Shown here: one piece after another, positions 25,997 through 33,862 of the stretch
How the letters are laid out: each line of letters starts with the position of its first letter
Numbering within the stretch: position 1 is the first letter of the stretch
Assembly (NCBI GenBank): GCA_029256065.1
Contig: JAQSYT010000003.1
Location: forward strand, 1 to 48,873
Source of the DNA: Paenibacillaceae bacterium
Lineage (GTDB): Bacteria > Bacillota > Bacilli > Paenibacillales > NBRC-103111
Direction: 5' to 3'
Length of the DNA: 48,873 nucleotides
The notes under the pieces: model-generated
Database searches by the model: none
What the model saw: the letters and a program-made list of their open reading frames with translations, nothing else
What the model was told of the DNA's origin: nothing
Translations under genes and position numbers: made by a program

Positions 25997-26806
25997 CTAC
26001 TCCACCCTGGCCAGAATGGCCGCTTTCTTCACGAATTCGCCCTCCACTTGGCTCAGCTGGTTCAAGAGCTCGATCTGGAAGGTTCCGGGACGGTCGCCAC
26101 CGGATACCTTCAGCGCTTCCTCAGCAGCTACGCCGTAGTAAGCCAGGGCGGATACTGCGGCTTTGACCAGGTCCTTCTCCACCGCGGCGAAGGCTCCGAT
26201 CACCGAGGTGAGCAGACAGCCGGTGCCCGTAACCTTGGTCAGCAGAGGGGTGCCGTTGCTGACCTTCCAGGTAGTGCTGCCGTCGCTGACAATATCGTCG
26301 GCACCGGTCACTACCACCACGCAGCCCAGCTTCCGGGCTGCCTGGCGTGCCAGCTCTACCGCATCCGATGCGGTGTCGCCGCCGTCCACACCCTTGATGG
26401 TGCCGGATTCACCGATCACATTGGCTACCTCTGCAGCATTGCCGCGCAGGATGGAAACCTTCACCTCGTCCATCATCCGCCGCGCCGTTTCGGTCCGGTA
26501 CGGGGTAGCGCCTGCGCCGACGGGGTCAAAAACCACCGGCACACCGTGGACATTGGCAGAACGTCCAGCCACATGCATGGCGTGGACTACGGTTTCATCC
26601 AGGGTGCCCATGTTCAGCACCAAAGCGCCGGCGATTTTGGCCATGTCGGCCACTTCCTCCTTGGCGTAGGCCATCACAGGAGACGCGCCCAGGGCCAAGA
26701 GGCCGTTAGCCGTAAAGTTCGTCACCACCACATTGGTGATGTTGTGGACCAGGGGCTTTTGCTCCCGGACCCGGATCAGGTTTTGCTCCAGCTCATGTAA
26801 CTCCAT
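25997..26806 (-). CDS. thiM: Hydroxyethylthiazole kinase
   Basis: 269 residues from ATG 26806. The sequence [48 protein letters not shown] and the catalytic loop [11 protein letters not shown] define ThiM. It phosphorylates 4-methyl-5-(2-hydroxyethyl)thiazole in thiamine salvage, in the cytoplasm. A TPP riboswitch and intrinsic terminator fill the leader, so thiamine pyrophosphate should switch it off. thiE and thiD, its usual partners, are not in this window. Confidence 0.95.
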   Translation of the reverse strand: MELHELEQNLIRVREQKPLVHNITNVVVTNFTANGLLALGASPVMAYAKEEVADMAKIAGALVLNMGTLDETVVHAMHVAGRSANVHGVPVVFDPVGAGATPYRTETARRMMDEVKVSILRGNAAEVANVIGESGTIKGVDGGDTASDAVELARQAARKLGCVVVVTGADDIVSDGSTTWKVSNGTPLLTKVTGTGCLLTSVIGAFAAVEKDLVKAAVSALAYYGVAAEEALKVSGGDRPGTFQIELLNQLSQVEGEFVKKAAILARVE

Positions 26807-26858
26807 TATAACCCAGCTCCCTCTTATCGTTAATCCAGCAAACGGACGCGCAGCACAG

Positions 26859-26890
26859 AAAAAAGACACTTCGCCAATAGCAAAGCGCCT
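26859..26890 (-). terminator. Riboswitch-controlled intrinsic terminator of thiM
   Basis: On minus, AGGCGCTTTGC (26880-26890) pairs with GCGAAGTGTCT through a short loop, with four G-U pairs and no mismatch, and is followed by six T. It lies between the TPP aptamer and the thiM start, the place expected for an attenuator. Confidence 0.8.
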
Positions 26891-26897
26891 CAAACGG

Positions 26898-26990
26898 GCA
26901 AGCTCCCTACGCTGGCATGATCCAACAGGTTCCAATGGTAAACGGCGGACAGCCGTACTCTCAGCCCGCTCCTGCGGACTCCCATGCTTT
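26898..26990 (-). promoter_or_regulatory. TPP riboswitch (THI element)
   Basis: On minus the leader contains GGGAGTCCGC, GCGGGCTGAGAGTACGGC, GGAACCTGTTGGATCATGCC and AGCGTAGGGAG in order. These are the conserved CUGAGA loop, the GAACCUG-GGAU-AUGCC pyrophosphate-binding segment and the GCGUAGGGA 3' strand of the THI box. Terminal AAGC and GCTT can close P1. It senses thiamine pyrophosphate and most likely promotes the terminator at 26859-26890. Confidence 0.95.
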
Positions 26991-27006
26991 ATATGCAATT
27001 ACGATC

Positions 27007-27035
27007 ATCTTACCAAGAAGAGCTGTGGTTGGCAA
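27007..27035 (-). promoter_or_regulatory. Sigma-A promoter of thiM
   Basis: On minus: TTGCCA (27030-27035), a 17-bp spacer, then TAAGAT (27007-27012). Transcription would begin about 10 bases before the riboswitch. Confidence 0.7.
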
Positions 27036-27059
27036 TGCGAAACCGCATCAGCCGGCAGC

Positions 27060-27380
27060 TTAAAACTTCACCAAATCCTGGCGGATGGGCGTGAAGGTAT
27101 CCAGCAGCGCGGAATCCTCCTCCAGCGCAGTCACTCCGTGTTTGGCATTGCTGGGAATAGCGATGGTCTGACCGGCGGAAACCTCCGTTTCCTTGCCGTC
27201 GATGCGGAAGGTAAAGCGTCCGCGCAAGCAGTAGCTCATCTGCTCATGGGGGTGGCTGTGCTCATACCCTTCCGCGCCCGCTGCAAAACGGACCTCCATC
27301 ATCATCAGGCTGCCCGTTGCGTTCAGAATACAACGTTTTACACCAGGCTCCGCATTTTCCCATACTCCGATATTGCTCAC
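27060..27380 (-). CDS. Cupin-domain protein
   Basis: 106 residues. The GTG start at 27380 is ten bases after AGGAGG (27391-27396). A single cupin_2 barrel is visible: motif 1 EHSHPHEQMSYCLRGRFTF with His, His and Glu metal ligands, motif 2 AGQTIAIPSNAKHGV with the last His. It probably binds a divalent metal; enzymatic or sensory role is unknown. It lies upstream of the thiM promoter and probably forms its own unit. Confidence 0.85.
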   Translation of the reverse strand: MSNIGVWENAEPGVKRCILNATGSLMMMEVRFAAGAEGYEHSHPHEQMSYCLRGRFTFRIDGKETEVSAGQTIAIPSNAKHGVTALEEDSALLDTFTPIRQDLVKF

Positions 27381-27508
27381 TATATACCTGCCTCCTGTCT
27401 ATACTTGCATCTCCTCTAAGCATACCTATCCAGCCTGGAGATGTCCATAGCCCGCTCCCAGAGCCGCCGCTTGTCAGAGAGGCTGTGGCCGGACCGTTAG
27501 CCGCAGGA

Positions 27509-28063
27509 TTAATCCCAAGGCTCTGTCAACGATACGCCGATAGCCTCAATGAAATATACAGCCTGCTTCAGCTGCTGGTCCCGGTTGGGGATAACGAGAT
27601 CACAGCCGAACAGGAGCCGGACTTCTTCATCGTATCCGGCCAGACGCCGCTCCTGCTCCTCCTGGGGCAGACCGCGCTCCGCCAGACGCCGGGCGCATTG
27701 CTCCTTTTCCGCGTAGACACCCACCAGCAGCACCTGGTCCCGGAAGCGCTCCTTCACCTTTAAGGCGCCGGAGGCGTCCAGCACCACGGAGTGGGGGCTC
27801 ACATCCTGAATGGCCGCCGACACTGACGCCATAGAGGTGCCGTACATATTCCCCTGGTACTCCGTAATTTCCAGCAGCTCGCCTGAAGCGTACATGTCCC
27901 TTAGTTGTCCGGCGCTGCCGAAGTAATATTCTCTTCCGTGTAATTCCCCTTCCCGGGGAGTCCGGGAAGTCCAGGTAACGATCCGGGGCAGGCCGAGCTT
28001 AGCCTGGAGCGTGCTTTTGCCCGCTGCGCTGGGACCCTGCAGAACAACTAGCCGATGCGACAT
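27509..28063 (-). CDS. Guanylate kinase-like P-loop protein
   Basis: 184 residues. The ATG at 28063 has GAGGCGG (28068-28074) upstream; an ATG at 28081 lacks a site. The P-loop is LQGPSAAGKSTLQ. The guanylate-kinase phosphate region TWTSRTPREGELHGREYYF and YGTSMASV follow, so the GMP-binding core is largely kept. It differs from the usual housekeeping Gmk (which has GPSGAGKGT and is longer at both ends), so it may be a paralogue with a changed substrate. A minus-strand TATAAT lies at 28096-28101, back to back with the promoter of the next gene. Confidence 0.78.
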   Translation of the reverse strand: MSHRLVVLQGPSAAGKSTLQAKLGLPRIVTWTSRTPREGELHGREYYFGSAGQLRDMYASGELLEITEYQGNMYGTSMASVSAAIQDVSPHSVVLDASGALKVKERFRDQVLLVGVYAEKEQCARRLAERGLPQEEQERRLAGYDEEVRLLFGCDLVIPNRDQQLKQAVYFIEAIGVSLTEPWD

Positions 28064-28076
28064 GATACCGCCTCTT

Positions 28077-28105
28077 TTCACATTCGTATCCCTTTATTAT
28101 ACAAT
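28077..28105 (+). promoter_or_regulatory. Sigma-A promoter of the second GGDEF gene
   Basis: TTCACA (28077-28082), a 17-bp spacer, then TACAAT (28100-28105). It overlaps the minus-strand -10 of the guanylate-kinase-like gene, so the two promoters face away from each other and may interfere. Confidence 0.65.
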
Positions 28106-28153
28106 AAAATCGGTGATCTGATTATTTTCATTTTTGTTGGGAGGGAAGCGGGC

Positions 28154-29734
28154 TTGAATTCTGAGACTTTTATTTATATCACCCTCATTACCACCTCCGG
28201 GGCCCTGAACGTGCTCCTCTTTCTATACGCCTTGGCTGACAAGACCCGCTCACAAACGATGAAGGCTTTTGCCGGAGTTACTGCAACGGCAGCCCTTTAC
28301 TGCTTCGGCACCGCTCTGCAGCTGGCCAGCAGCACCCTTGGTGCGATTAAGCTCTGGATCAGCGTGGCGTATCTGGGCATGGCATTTTCGCCGCCGTTCC
28401 TGCTAATTCTGGTTTACCGCTATACCGGAGCGGATAAATGGCTTTCCCGCAGAGTGGCGGGACTTCTTTTCGTCATCCCTGCCATAACCTGTCTGCTGGT
28501 GGCAACCAATGATCTGCATCATTTGTTCTACAAGTCCGTATTCCTGAGGCCGGATGCACCATCTCCAATGGCGGACATCATCATCGGTCCCTGGTATATT
28601 GTCCACGGCGCCTATACCTTCGGCAGCATGTTCCTGGGAGCCTGCCTGCTGGTCGGTCAATGGCGGACAGCCTCCACCGTATACCGCAAGCAGGTTTTCA
28701 CCTTGTTCCTTGGAACGATGCTGCCGATAATTGCATCCTTCTTGTATCTGATGGGCCTGATCCCCTATAATATGGACCCGGTTCCCTTTATCTTAATTTT
28801 TACAACCTCCTTGTACGTCTGGGCCATCCGGACCACGGATCTGTTCCAGGTAGTGCCAATCGCCAGAGGATACGTGTTTGAAAGTATACGGGACGGCGTG
28901 CTGGTGCTGGATCTGGCAGGGCGGCTGGTAGACTATAACCCGGCGGCCCGGGGCATGATTCCGGCGCTGTCCCCTGAACGGATCGGCGAAGAGCTGGATT
29001 CTGTCTGGGCAGAGGAGCCTGGCTCGGAGAAACTGCCCCGTGAGATGGACGGACAGGGGGATTCGGAACGGACCTGGCGGACCCGCTGGAGGGGAAAAGG
29101 GGAGGAACGGTATTTTGAAATCCGCTCCCTGCCCGTACGTTCGAAAAATCACCGTCAGGTGGGACGGATGCTGATGCTGATCGATGTGACAGAGCATGTC
29201 CGTTACGAGGAGAAGCTGCTCAGGCTGGCTTCCTATGACGGGCTGACGGGGATATATAACCGGGCCCACTTTATGGAGGAAGCCCGCCGGCTGCTGGCGG
29301 AGGCGGAGGGAAGCCGCTCAGCCTTATCCTTGGTTTTATTCGATGTGGACCACTTTAAGAATATTAATGACCGGCTGGGCCACTCGGCGGGAGACCAGGC
29401 CCTGGTCCACCTGGTGGACATCTGCCGGAGTGAGCTACTGGAGGGGGAAATCCTCGGCCGGTATGGCGGCGAGGAATTCGTCCTGTGCCTGCCCGGCATC
29501 GGGCTGGCTGAAGCCGGGCGGCGCACGGAGCTTATCCGGGCGGCCATTGCCGGCTCGGCCCTGCCCACCTCTGCCGGACCGCTGCGGCTGACAGCCAGCT
29601 TCGGCGTGGTGGAGGCAGGAGGAGCAGCGGCAGGCTACGGGCTGGAGCCGCTGCTCCAGGCCGCCGACCAGGCTCTATACCAGGCCAAGGCTGCTGGCCG
29701 GAACGCCGTCCACTACAGTCAGGGAATCGGATGA
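28154..29734 (+). CDS. 7TM sensor diguanylate cyclase (GGDEF)
   Basis: 526 residues. The TTG start at 28154 is seven bases after GGGAGGGA; a longer frame from 28055 would overlap the promoter. The first 215 residues form seven hydrophobic helices of the N-terminal histidine-kinase 7TM type. A PAS-like domain follows (FESIRDGVLVLDLAGRLVDY). The C-terminal GGDEF domain has DGLTGIYNRAHFMEE, DVDHFKNINDRLGHSAGDQA and RYGGEEF, so it is probably active. The I-site RxxD is absent (LEGE). It should synthesise c-di-GMP in response to a membrane or extracellular cue. Confidence 0.92.
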   Translation: MNSETFIYITLITTSGALNVLLFLYALADKTRSQTMKAFAGVTATAALYCFGTALQLASSTLGAIKLWISVAYLGMAFSPPFLLILVYRYTGADKWLSRRVAGLLFVIPAITCLLVATNDLHHLFYKSVFLRPDAPSPMADIIIGPWYIVHGAYTFGSMFLGACLLVGQWRTASTVYRKQVFTLFLGTMLPIIASFLYLMGLIPYNMDPVPFILIFTTSLYVWAIRTTDLFQVVPIARGYVFESIRDGVLVLDLAGRLVDYNPAARGMIPALSPERIGEELDSVWAEEPGSEKLPREMDGQGDSERTWRTRWRGKGEERYFEIRSLPVRSKNHRQVGRMLMLIDVTEHVRYEEKLLRLASYDGLTGIYNRAHFMEEARRLLAEAEGSRSALSLVLFDVDHFKNINDRLGHSAGDQALVHLVDICRSELLEGEILGRYGGEEFVLCLPGIGLAEAGRRTELIRAAIAGSALPTSAGPLRLTASFGVVEAGGAAAGYGLEPLLQAADQALYQAKAAGRNAVHYSQGIG

Positions 29735-29890
29735 GGGCAGCTTAGGTGGGGAGCGCCGCCTGGACAGGCAGCGGGCGGCATGGATCAGGGGGGGTAGCGG
29801 CGCCCTTTTGGACATTATCCCATAGACTCAGGACAGCTTTTTCCTGGGGCGTGTTTGCAAACTCCGAGGGGAGCAGCTAATGCTCAAATT

Positions 29891-29954
29891 TTCGTTCCAG
29901 GCAAGGCACTTTTGCGTGAGTTCACCGGAGGGTACGTCAAGCAAAAGTAACGAA
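29891..29954. repeat. Two-step hairpin, possible dispersed element
   Basis: An outer stem TTCGTT (29891-29896) with AACGAA (29949-29954) and an inner stem ACTTTTGC (29908-29915) with GCAAAAGT (29941-29948). The loop holds a small GTGA/TCAC hairpin. It has no T tract and no flanking gene end, so a terminator is unlikely. It may be an RNA structure or a repeat remnant. Confidence 0.5.
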
Positions 29955-30137
29955 GCAAGGGGCGAAAAGGCGGTGAAAGATGCCCTTAAGCGGGTTTTCA
30001 TACACGGTCTAGGTTATTAATGGTACGGCAAAACAGGTTTACTCAAAGTAAAGCCGACCCTCACCGTATGTTCGACTGCCGAAACAGCGTCGTCACTAGG
30101 TAATTTTAAAACCATGATCAAACGCGCCATTTGTTGC

Positions 30138-30384
30138 CGAACTTTCCGACACTTACGGGATACAAACAGACCAATTTCAAGACCACCTCTCACCTTCCGT
30201 CCGTAACGGAACTATCCGACTCTTACAGAGCTTAGCCAGGCCAATTTCAAAAATAATGGAACTATACGCCCCTTAGAACCGGATTCTTTACCATTTTACC
30301 TGTAGAATCTCCTGTAAGGGCTGCTCAGTTCCGTTAAAATTCCGGAGGCCCGATTTTGGGCATGTAAGGGTCTCTTTGTTCCGT
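30138..30384. repeat. Five copies of a GGAACT-CTTAC motif in both orientations
   Basis: Three forward 43-nt units (30138-30180, 30208-30250, 30258-30300) run from GAACT(T/A)T-CGAC-CTTA to CCAATTTCAA or CCATTTTACC. Two reversed copies (about 30313-30336 and 30363-30384) read GTAAGGG-N7/8-GTTCCGT. Consensus on one strand is approximately ACGGAACTATCCGACTCTTA. Forward and reverse copies could pair. No coding frame is preserved. Confidence 0.75.
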
Positions 30385-30470
30385 AAGAGCCTCTCTCCTT
30401 TCCTCTTGGTCGAGTAAGCCTCCTTCCTCAATACGCCTACCCTCAACGCTGCACATACCCGCTATCACAC

Positions 30471-30571
30471 CTGAGCAAAGGGGATAGTGTTTACACCTGC
30501 GCACAAAACACATATCCCTCTCTCTCTGTGCTCGCCATCTTATCGTTCCTGAGCAGAGGGGATAGTGTCCG
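30471..30571 (+). repeat. Two copies of the CTGAGC-GGGATAGTG motif
   Basis: CTGAGCAAAGGGGATAGTG (30471-30489) and CTGAGCAGAGGGGATAGTG (30549-30567) are 78 bp apart. They match the right arm of the element at 198-324 and the copy at 71-90, 30 kb away, so this is a dispersed family. The first copy is preceded at once by GCTATCAC (30461-30468), a partial inverse. Confidence 0.75.
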
Positions 30572-30691
30572 AACATTCGTGCAGGCAGGATTCTGCCGCT
30601 TACTCCCTGCTTTTGTAATATCCCTGCATTTCCGTATAACGGCGCAACTTTACAGGTTATGGAAGCGTCTCACACATGGTAGGAATTTTCC

Positions 30692-32353
30692 ATGCGGGAG
30701 ATGATGATTTTGTTTCCAATCATATATAAACCTGTTGGCCAGACCGTTCTGGCTGCTTTGGTCCTGGCGGGAGCCGCTGCCTGGGGTGCTCCAGGTATTA
30801 CGCACGCGGCCGAAACACGCCTAACCGTTACGCTGCCGACCTTTCAAGTGACGCTAAACGGACAGCGTGTAGACAACCGCAACCGGGGATACCCGCTTAT
30901 TGTGTACAAGGACATTACTTACTTCCCTATGACCTGGTACGACTCCCGGCACCTTGGTCTGGAAAATACCTGGTCCGCTGACCAAGGGTTATCCGTGCAG
31001 CAAAGCAGCATAACGGCCTTTTACCATGACTATGCTTCGGGTGAGACAAACACCGCTAGCAGCTATAGAGCTGAGCTGGCCGATGGACCAATTACAGTCA
31101 ATGGGCAGATCATCGATAACCGGACCGAGGAGTACCCGCTCCTGAGCTTTCGGGATGTCACCTATTTCCCGCTGACCTGGCGCTATGCCCATGATGCCTT
31201 CGGCTGGGAGTATGACTGGAGCGACTCCAGCGGACTCTCCATCCGCTCCGCCAACCCGCAGGTGAAGGATGCGGGGCTTCTGGAGTATGCGGCAGGCAAC
31301 GGCTTTGCCGTTTACCAAGGGTATTATTATTTTGCCGAAACAGACGGCGCAATGAATCATATCTACCGGAGTCCTATAAACGATCCGGGAGCCCGGGAGC
31401 ATGTATACGAATATGTATACAGTACGGACCATAGAGCAAACATCAAAATGGGCTTTTTAGCGCGAGATGGGGCACTTTGGCTTTACTATCATATTGGCGG
31501 CGGGATCATGGGCAGTGACCGTTACGTAAAGCTGAATGAGGACGGCACAGCCGGAGAAGAGCTTTCCGGATATATTGATTTCGCCGACACCCCAATCGGG
31601 CGGCTGGTAATTGATTATGGCGTTCCTCCCTCTGGAAACAACCTACATCTGCTTCCCCCGGGGGAAGCCTTTTCGTTAGCGAATATCTCCAGTTGGGCAA
31701 TTGGAAATCCGTCCATGATTTACGGCTGGGCTATCACAACTACACCTGAATCCGGCACCGCCTACACCAAGGGTGGATTAGGGGTGGAGGGAGCTTCAGC
31801 ATACGTCCTCGTATCCCCTTATCCGGAAACAAAAGCGAATCAGGCCGAAGGCAGCCGGATCTGGAAACTGGGCCTGGAAGGCGGGAAGCAAGCAGCCATT
31901 TCTCAAGAATCTGTTTCCAGATTCAAAATCACCAGCGACGGGCGCATCTTATATGTAAAAACAGCCGACGGCCTCCTTTATGCCTCCGATCTGGACGGAC
32001 AGCATGAAGCCCTGCTCTCCGGGCAGCACAAGGTGCATGAATTTGATTCGGTTGGCGGAACAGTGTTTTTTACGGTGCTGCAGGAGGATGGCTGGACGTA
32101 CCGGCTCTACAAGGCGGTGGGGAGCGGTAGAGTACCGGAGGCAGTTTCAGAAGAGGCCTTTTCCTCCGTACAATTCACCGATAGCCGGATACTGGCTCAA
32201 ACTCCGGGGAATATGCCTACGTTGAACATTTACGATGACCAAGGAAAGCTGCTGACGCGGATTGCCGGAAAGGCGGAATCCGTTTATACGGACGGAAAGC
32301 TCCTGCTGCTCAAGCTGGAGGATGAGCCGTCTTTGAAGGTTTTCCAATTCTAG
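30692..32353 (+). CDS. Secreted protein with two copper-amine-oxidase-N-like domains and a beta-propeller-like region
   Basis: 553 residues. The ATG at 30692 is six bases after AGGAA. A signal peptide is evident (VGQTVLAALVLAGAAAWGAP, cleavage near THA). Two similar units follow, PLIVYKDITYFPMTWYDSRH and PLLSFRDVTYFPLTWRYAHD, the stalk-like domain fold common in Paenibacillus secreted proteins. From about 195 to the end come short beta repeats like DUF5050/TolB-type propellers (NGFAVYQGYYYFAETDG, DGRILYVKTADGLLYASDLD). It is probably cell-envelope associated. The ligand is unknown. It is a single gene. Confidence 0.82.
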   Translation: MREMMILFPIIYKPVGQTVLAALVLAGAAAWGAPGITHAAETRLTVTLPTFQVTLNGQRVDNRNRGYPLIVYKDITYFPMTWYDSRHLGLENTWSADQGLSVQQSSITAFYHDYASGETNTASSYRAELADGPITVNGQIIDNRTEEYPLLSFRDVTYFPLTWRYAHDAFGWEYDWSDSSGLSIRSANPQVKDAGLLEYAAGNGFAVYQGYYYFAETDGAMNHIYRSPINDPGAREHVYEYVYSTDHRANIKMGFLARDGALWLYYHIGGGIMGSDRYVKLNEDGTAGEELSGYIDFADTPIGRLVIDYGVPPSGNNLHLLPPGEAFSLANISSWAIGNPSMIYGWAITTTPESGTAYTKGGLGVEGASAYVLVSPYPETKANQAEGSRIWKLGLEGGKQAAISQESVSRFKITSDGRILYVKTADGLLYASDLDGQHEALLSGQHKVHEFDSVGGTVFFTVLQEDGWTYRLYKAVGSGRVPEAVSEEAFSSVQFTDSRILAQTPGNMPTLNIYDDQGKLLTRIAGKAESVYTDGKLLLLKLEDEPSLKVFQF

Positions 32354-32440
32354 GGCAGGGGATTTTTGCTTCCTCCCTGAGGCGTGGTATGATAAAGCCA
32401 ATAAGGCACGTCCACCATACTCAAGGGAGTTTGATTTCCG

Positions 32441-33682
32441 ATGAAAAATGAACTCATTCAGCGCTTCACCTCTTATGTGAAGATAGATACCCAAGCCAAC
32501 GAGCATAACGACACCTGTCCCTCCACAGAGGGGCAATGGGCCTTGGCCCACAAGCTGGTGGAGGAGCTGAAGCAGCTTGGCATGTCCGAGGTAACGGTTG
32601 ACGAGCATGGCTACGTCATGGCCACCCTGCCGGCCAACACGGACAAAGCCTCGGTGCCGGTTATCGGCTTTTTGGCCCATATGGACACGGCTCAGGATTA
32701 CAGCGGCGCCAATGTGAACCCGCAGCTGATCGAGAACTACAACGGCCAGGACATTGTGCTGAATGCCGCCAGCGGCACCATTCTGTCGGTATCGGCATAC
32801 CCGGAGCTGGCCGGCTACAAGGGCCAAACTCTGATCACCACGGACGGCACAACCCTCCTGGGCGCCGACGACAAAGCAGGCATCGCCGAAATTATGACGG
32901 CTATGGCTTATCTGCTCGCCCACCCGGAGGTTCCCCATGGCAAAATCCGGGTAGCCTTCACGCCCGATGAGGAAATCGGCCGGGGCCCCCATAAATTCAA
33001 TGTAGCTGCCTTCGGTGCGGCTTTTGCCTACACCTTGGACGGAGGCCCTCTGGGCGAGTTGGAATACGAAAGTTTCAACGCCGCTGCCGCCACCGTAACC
33101 TTCAAGGGTGTGGTTGTCCACCCCGGCACCGCCAAGAACAAGATGGTCAACTCGGCCAAGGTAGCCATGGAGTTCAACAGCCGGCTGCCTAAGGAGGAGG
33201 CTCCCGAGTTTACCGAAGGGTATGAAGGCTTTTATTACCTGCAGCACATAAACGGCACCGTGGACAGCACTACTATGCGCTATATGATCCGCGACTTCGA
33301 CCGGGAAAGCTTCATTGCCCGCAAGAACCGGATCGTGGAAATCACCCGGGAGCTGGAGGCCGAATATGGTCCGGGCAGCGTCAAGGTGGAGATTAAGGAC
33401 CAATATTACAACATGCGGGAGAAAATCGAGCCGGTGAAGGAAATCGTGGATGTGGCCCATCAGGCTATGGTCAACCTGGGCATCAAGCCCATCGTAAAGC
33501 CGATCCGCGGCGGCACCGACGGCTCCCAGCTTTCCTATATGGGCCTGCCGACGCCCAATATCTTTGCAGGCGGGGAAAATTTCCACGGCAAGTACGAGTA
33601 TGTGTCTGTGGATACGATGCTGAAGGCTACCCAAACAATCGTTGAAATTGTCCGGCTGTTCGAGGAAAAGGCACAGGCGTAA
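32441..33682 (+). CDS. pepT: Peptidase T (tripeptidase)
   Basis: 413 residues, the usual PepT length. ATG 32441 follows AAGGGA. M20 family features: FLAHMDTA (zinc ligands His80 and Asp82), the bridging Asp in [12 protein letters not shown], the catalytic Glu in [13 protein letters not shown], and [12 protein letters not shown] near the C-terminus. It removes the N-terminal residue from tripeptides in the cytoplasm using two zinc ions. It is a single gene ending in two strong hairpins. Confidence 0.96.
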   Translation: MKNELIQRFTSYVKIDTQANEHNDTCPSTEGQWALAHKLVEELKQLGMSEVTVDEHGYVMATLPANTDKASVPVIGFLAHMDTAQDYSGANVNPQLIENYNGQDIVLNAASGTILSVSAYPELAGYKGQTLITTDGTTLLGADDKAGIAEIMTAMAYLLAHPEVPHGKIRVAFTPDEEIGRGPHKFNVAAFGAAFAYTLDGGPLGELEYESFNAAAATVTFKGVVVHPGTAKNKMVNSAKVAMEFNSRLPKEEAPEFTEGYEGFYYLQHINGTVDSTTMRYMIRDFDRESFIARKNRIVEITRELEAEYGPGSVKVEIKDQYYNMREKIEPVKEIVDVAHQAMVNLGIKPIVKPIRGGTDGSQLSYMGLPTPNIFAGGENFHGKYEYVSVDTMLKATQTIVEIVRLFEEKAQA

Positions 33683-33715
33683 ACCAGCGGAGCTGAAAAT
33701 AACTGTAACCAACCA

Positions 33716-33768
33716 TCCCCCAAAAGTGACGAGATGCTTCGAAGCAAATTCCGGGTACTTTTGGGGGA
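33716..33768. repeat. Long hairpin downstream of pepT
   Basis: TCCCCCAAAAGT (33716-33727) pairs perfectly with ACTTTTGGGGGA (33757-33768), with a nested perfect palindrome TGCTTCGAAGCA (33735-33746). No T tract follows directly. It lies just before the true terminator at 33808. It may be a 3' stabiliser, a small RNA, or an interspersed element. Confidence 0.65.
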
Positions 33769-33807
33769 GCCCCCGAATGAAAATGCACAATACATAGCAT
33801 TTTCGCA

Positions 33808-33837
33808 AAAAAGGCGTTGCCTAAGCAGCGCCTTTTT
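33808..33837. terminator. Bidirectional terminator between pepT and the methyltransferase gene
   Basis: AAAAAGGCGTTGC (33808-33820) pairs with GCAGCGCCTTTTT (33825-33837) with one G-U pair and a CTAA loop. A and T tracts on the two sides let it work in both directions. Confidence 0.9.
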
Positions 33838-33862
33838 CCATGAGGGGATGTTACCGCGGCAG

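Larger units (their letters stand above)
29735..30691. other. Gene-free, repeat-dense intergenic region
   Basis: 957 bases without a credible gene. It begins with a possible terminator: GCGCCGC (29753-29759) and GCGGCGC (29797-29803), followed by CCTTTTG. It then holds a palindromic GTTTGCAAAC (29854-29863), a hairpin at 29891-29954, five copies of a GGAACT-type motif at 30138-30384, and two copies of a GGGATAG-type motif at 30471-30571. An 80-codon minus-strand frame (30334-30576) only translates these repeats. Base composition falls well below that of the flanking genes. Confidence 0.8.

Noticed and set aside
25997-26998. Longer thiM reading frame of 333 codons
   Set aside because: The extra codons run through the TPP riboswitch and its terminator; the ATG at 26806 gives the normal protein length.
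30334-30576. 80-codon minus-strand frame containing two HYPLCSG segments
   Set aside because: The repeated peptide is only the translation of the dispersed GGGATAG-type DNA repeat; there is no ribosome binding site.
32147-33808. 553-codon minus-strand frame opposite pepT
   Set aside because: It is antisense to a strongly conserved peptidase and has no start signals; a shadow frame.
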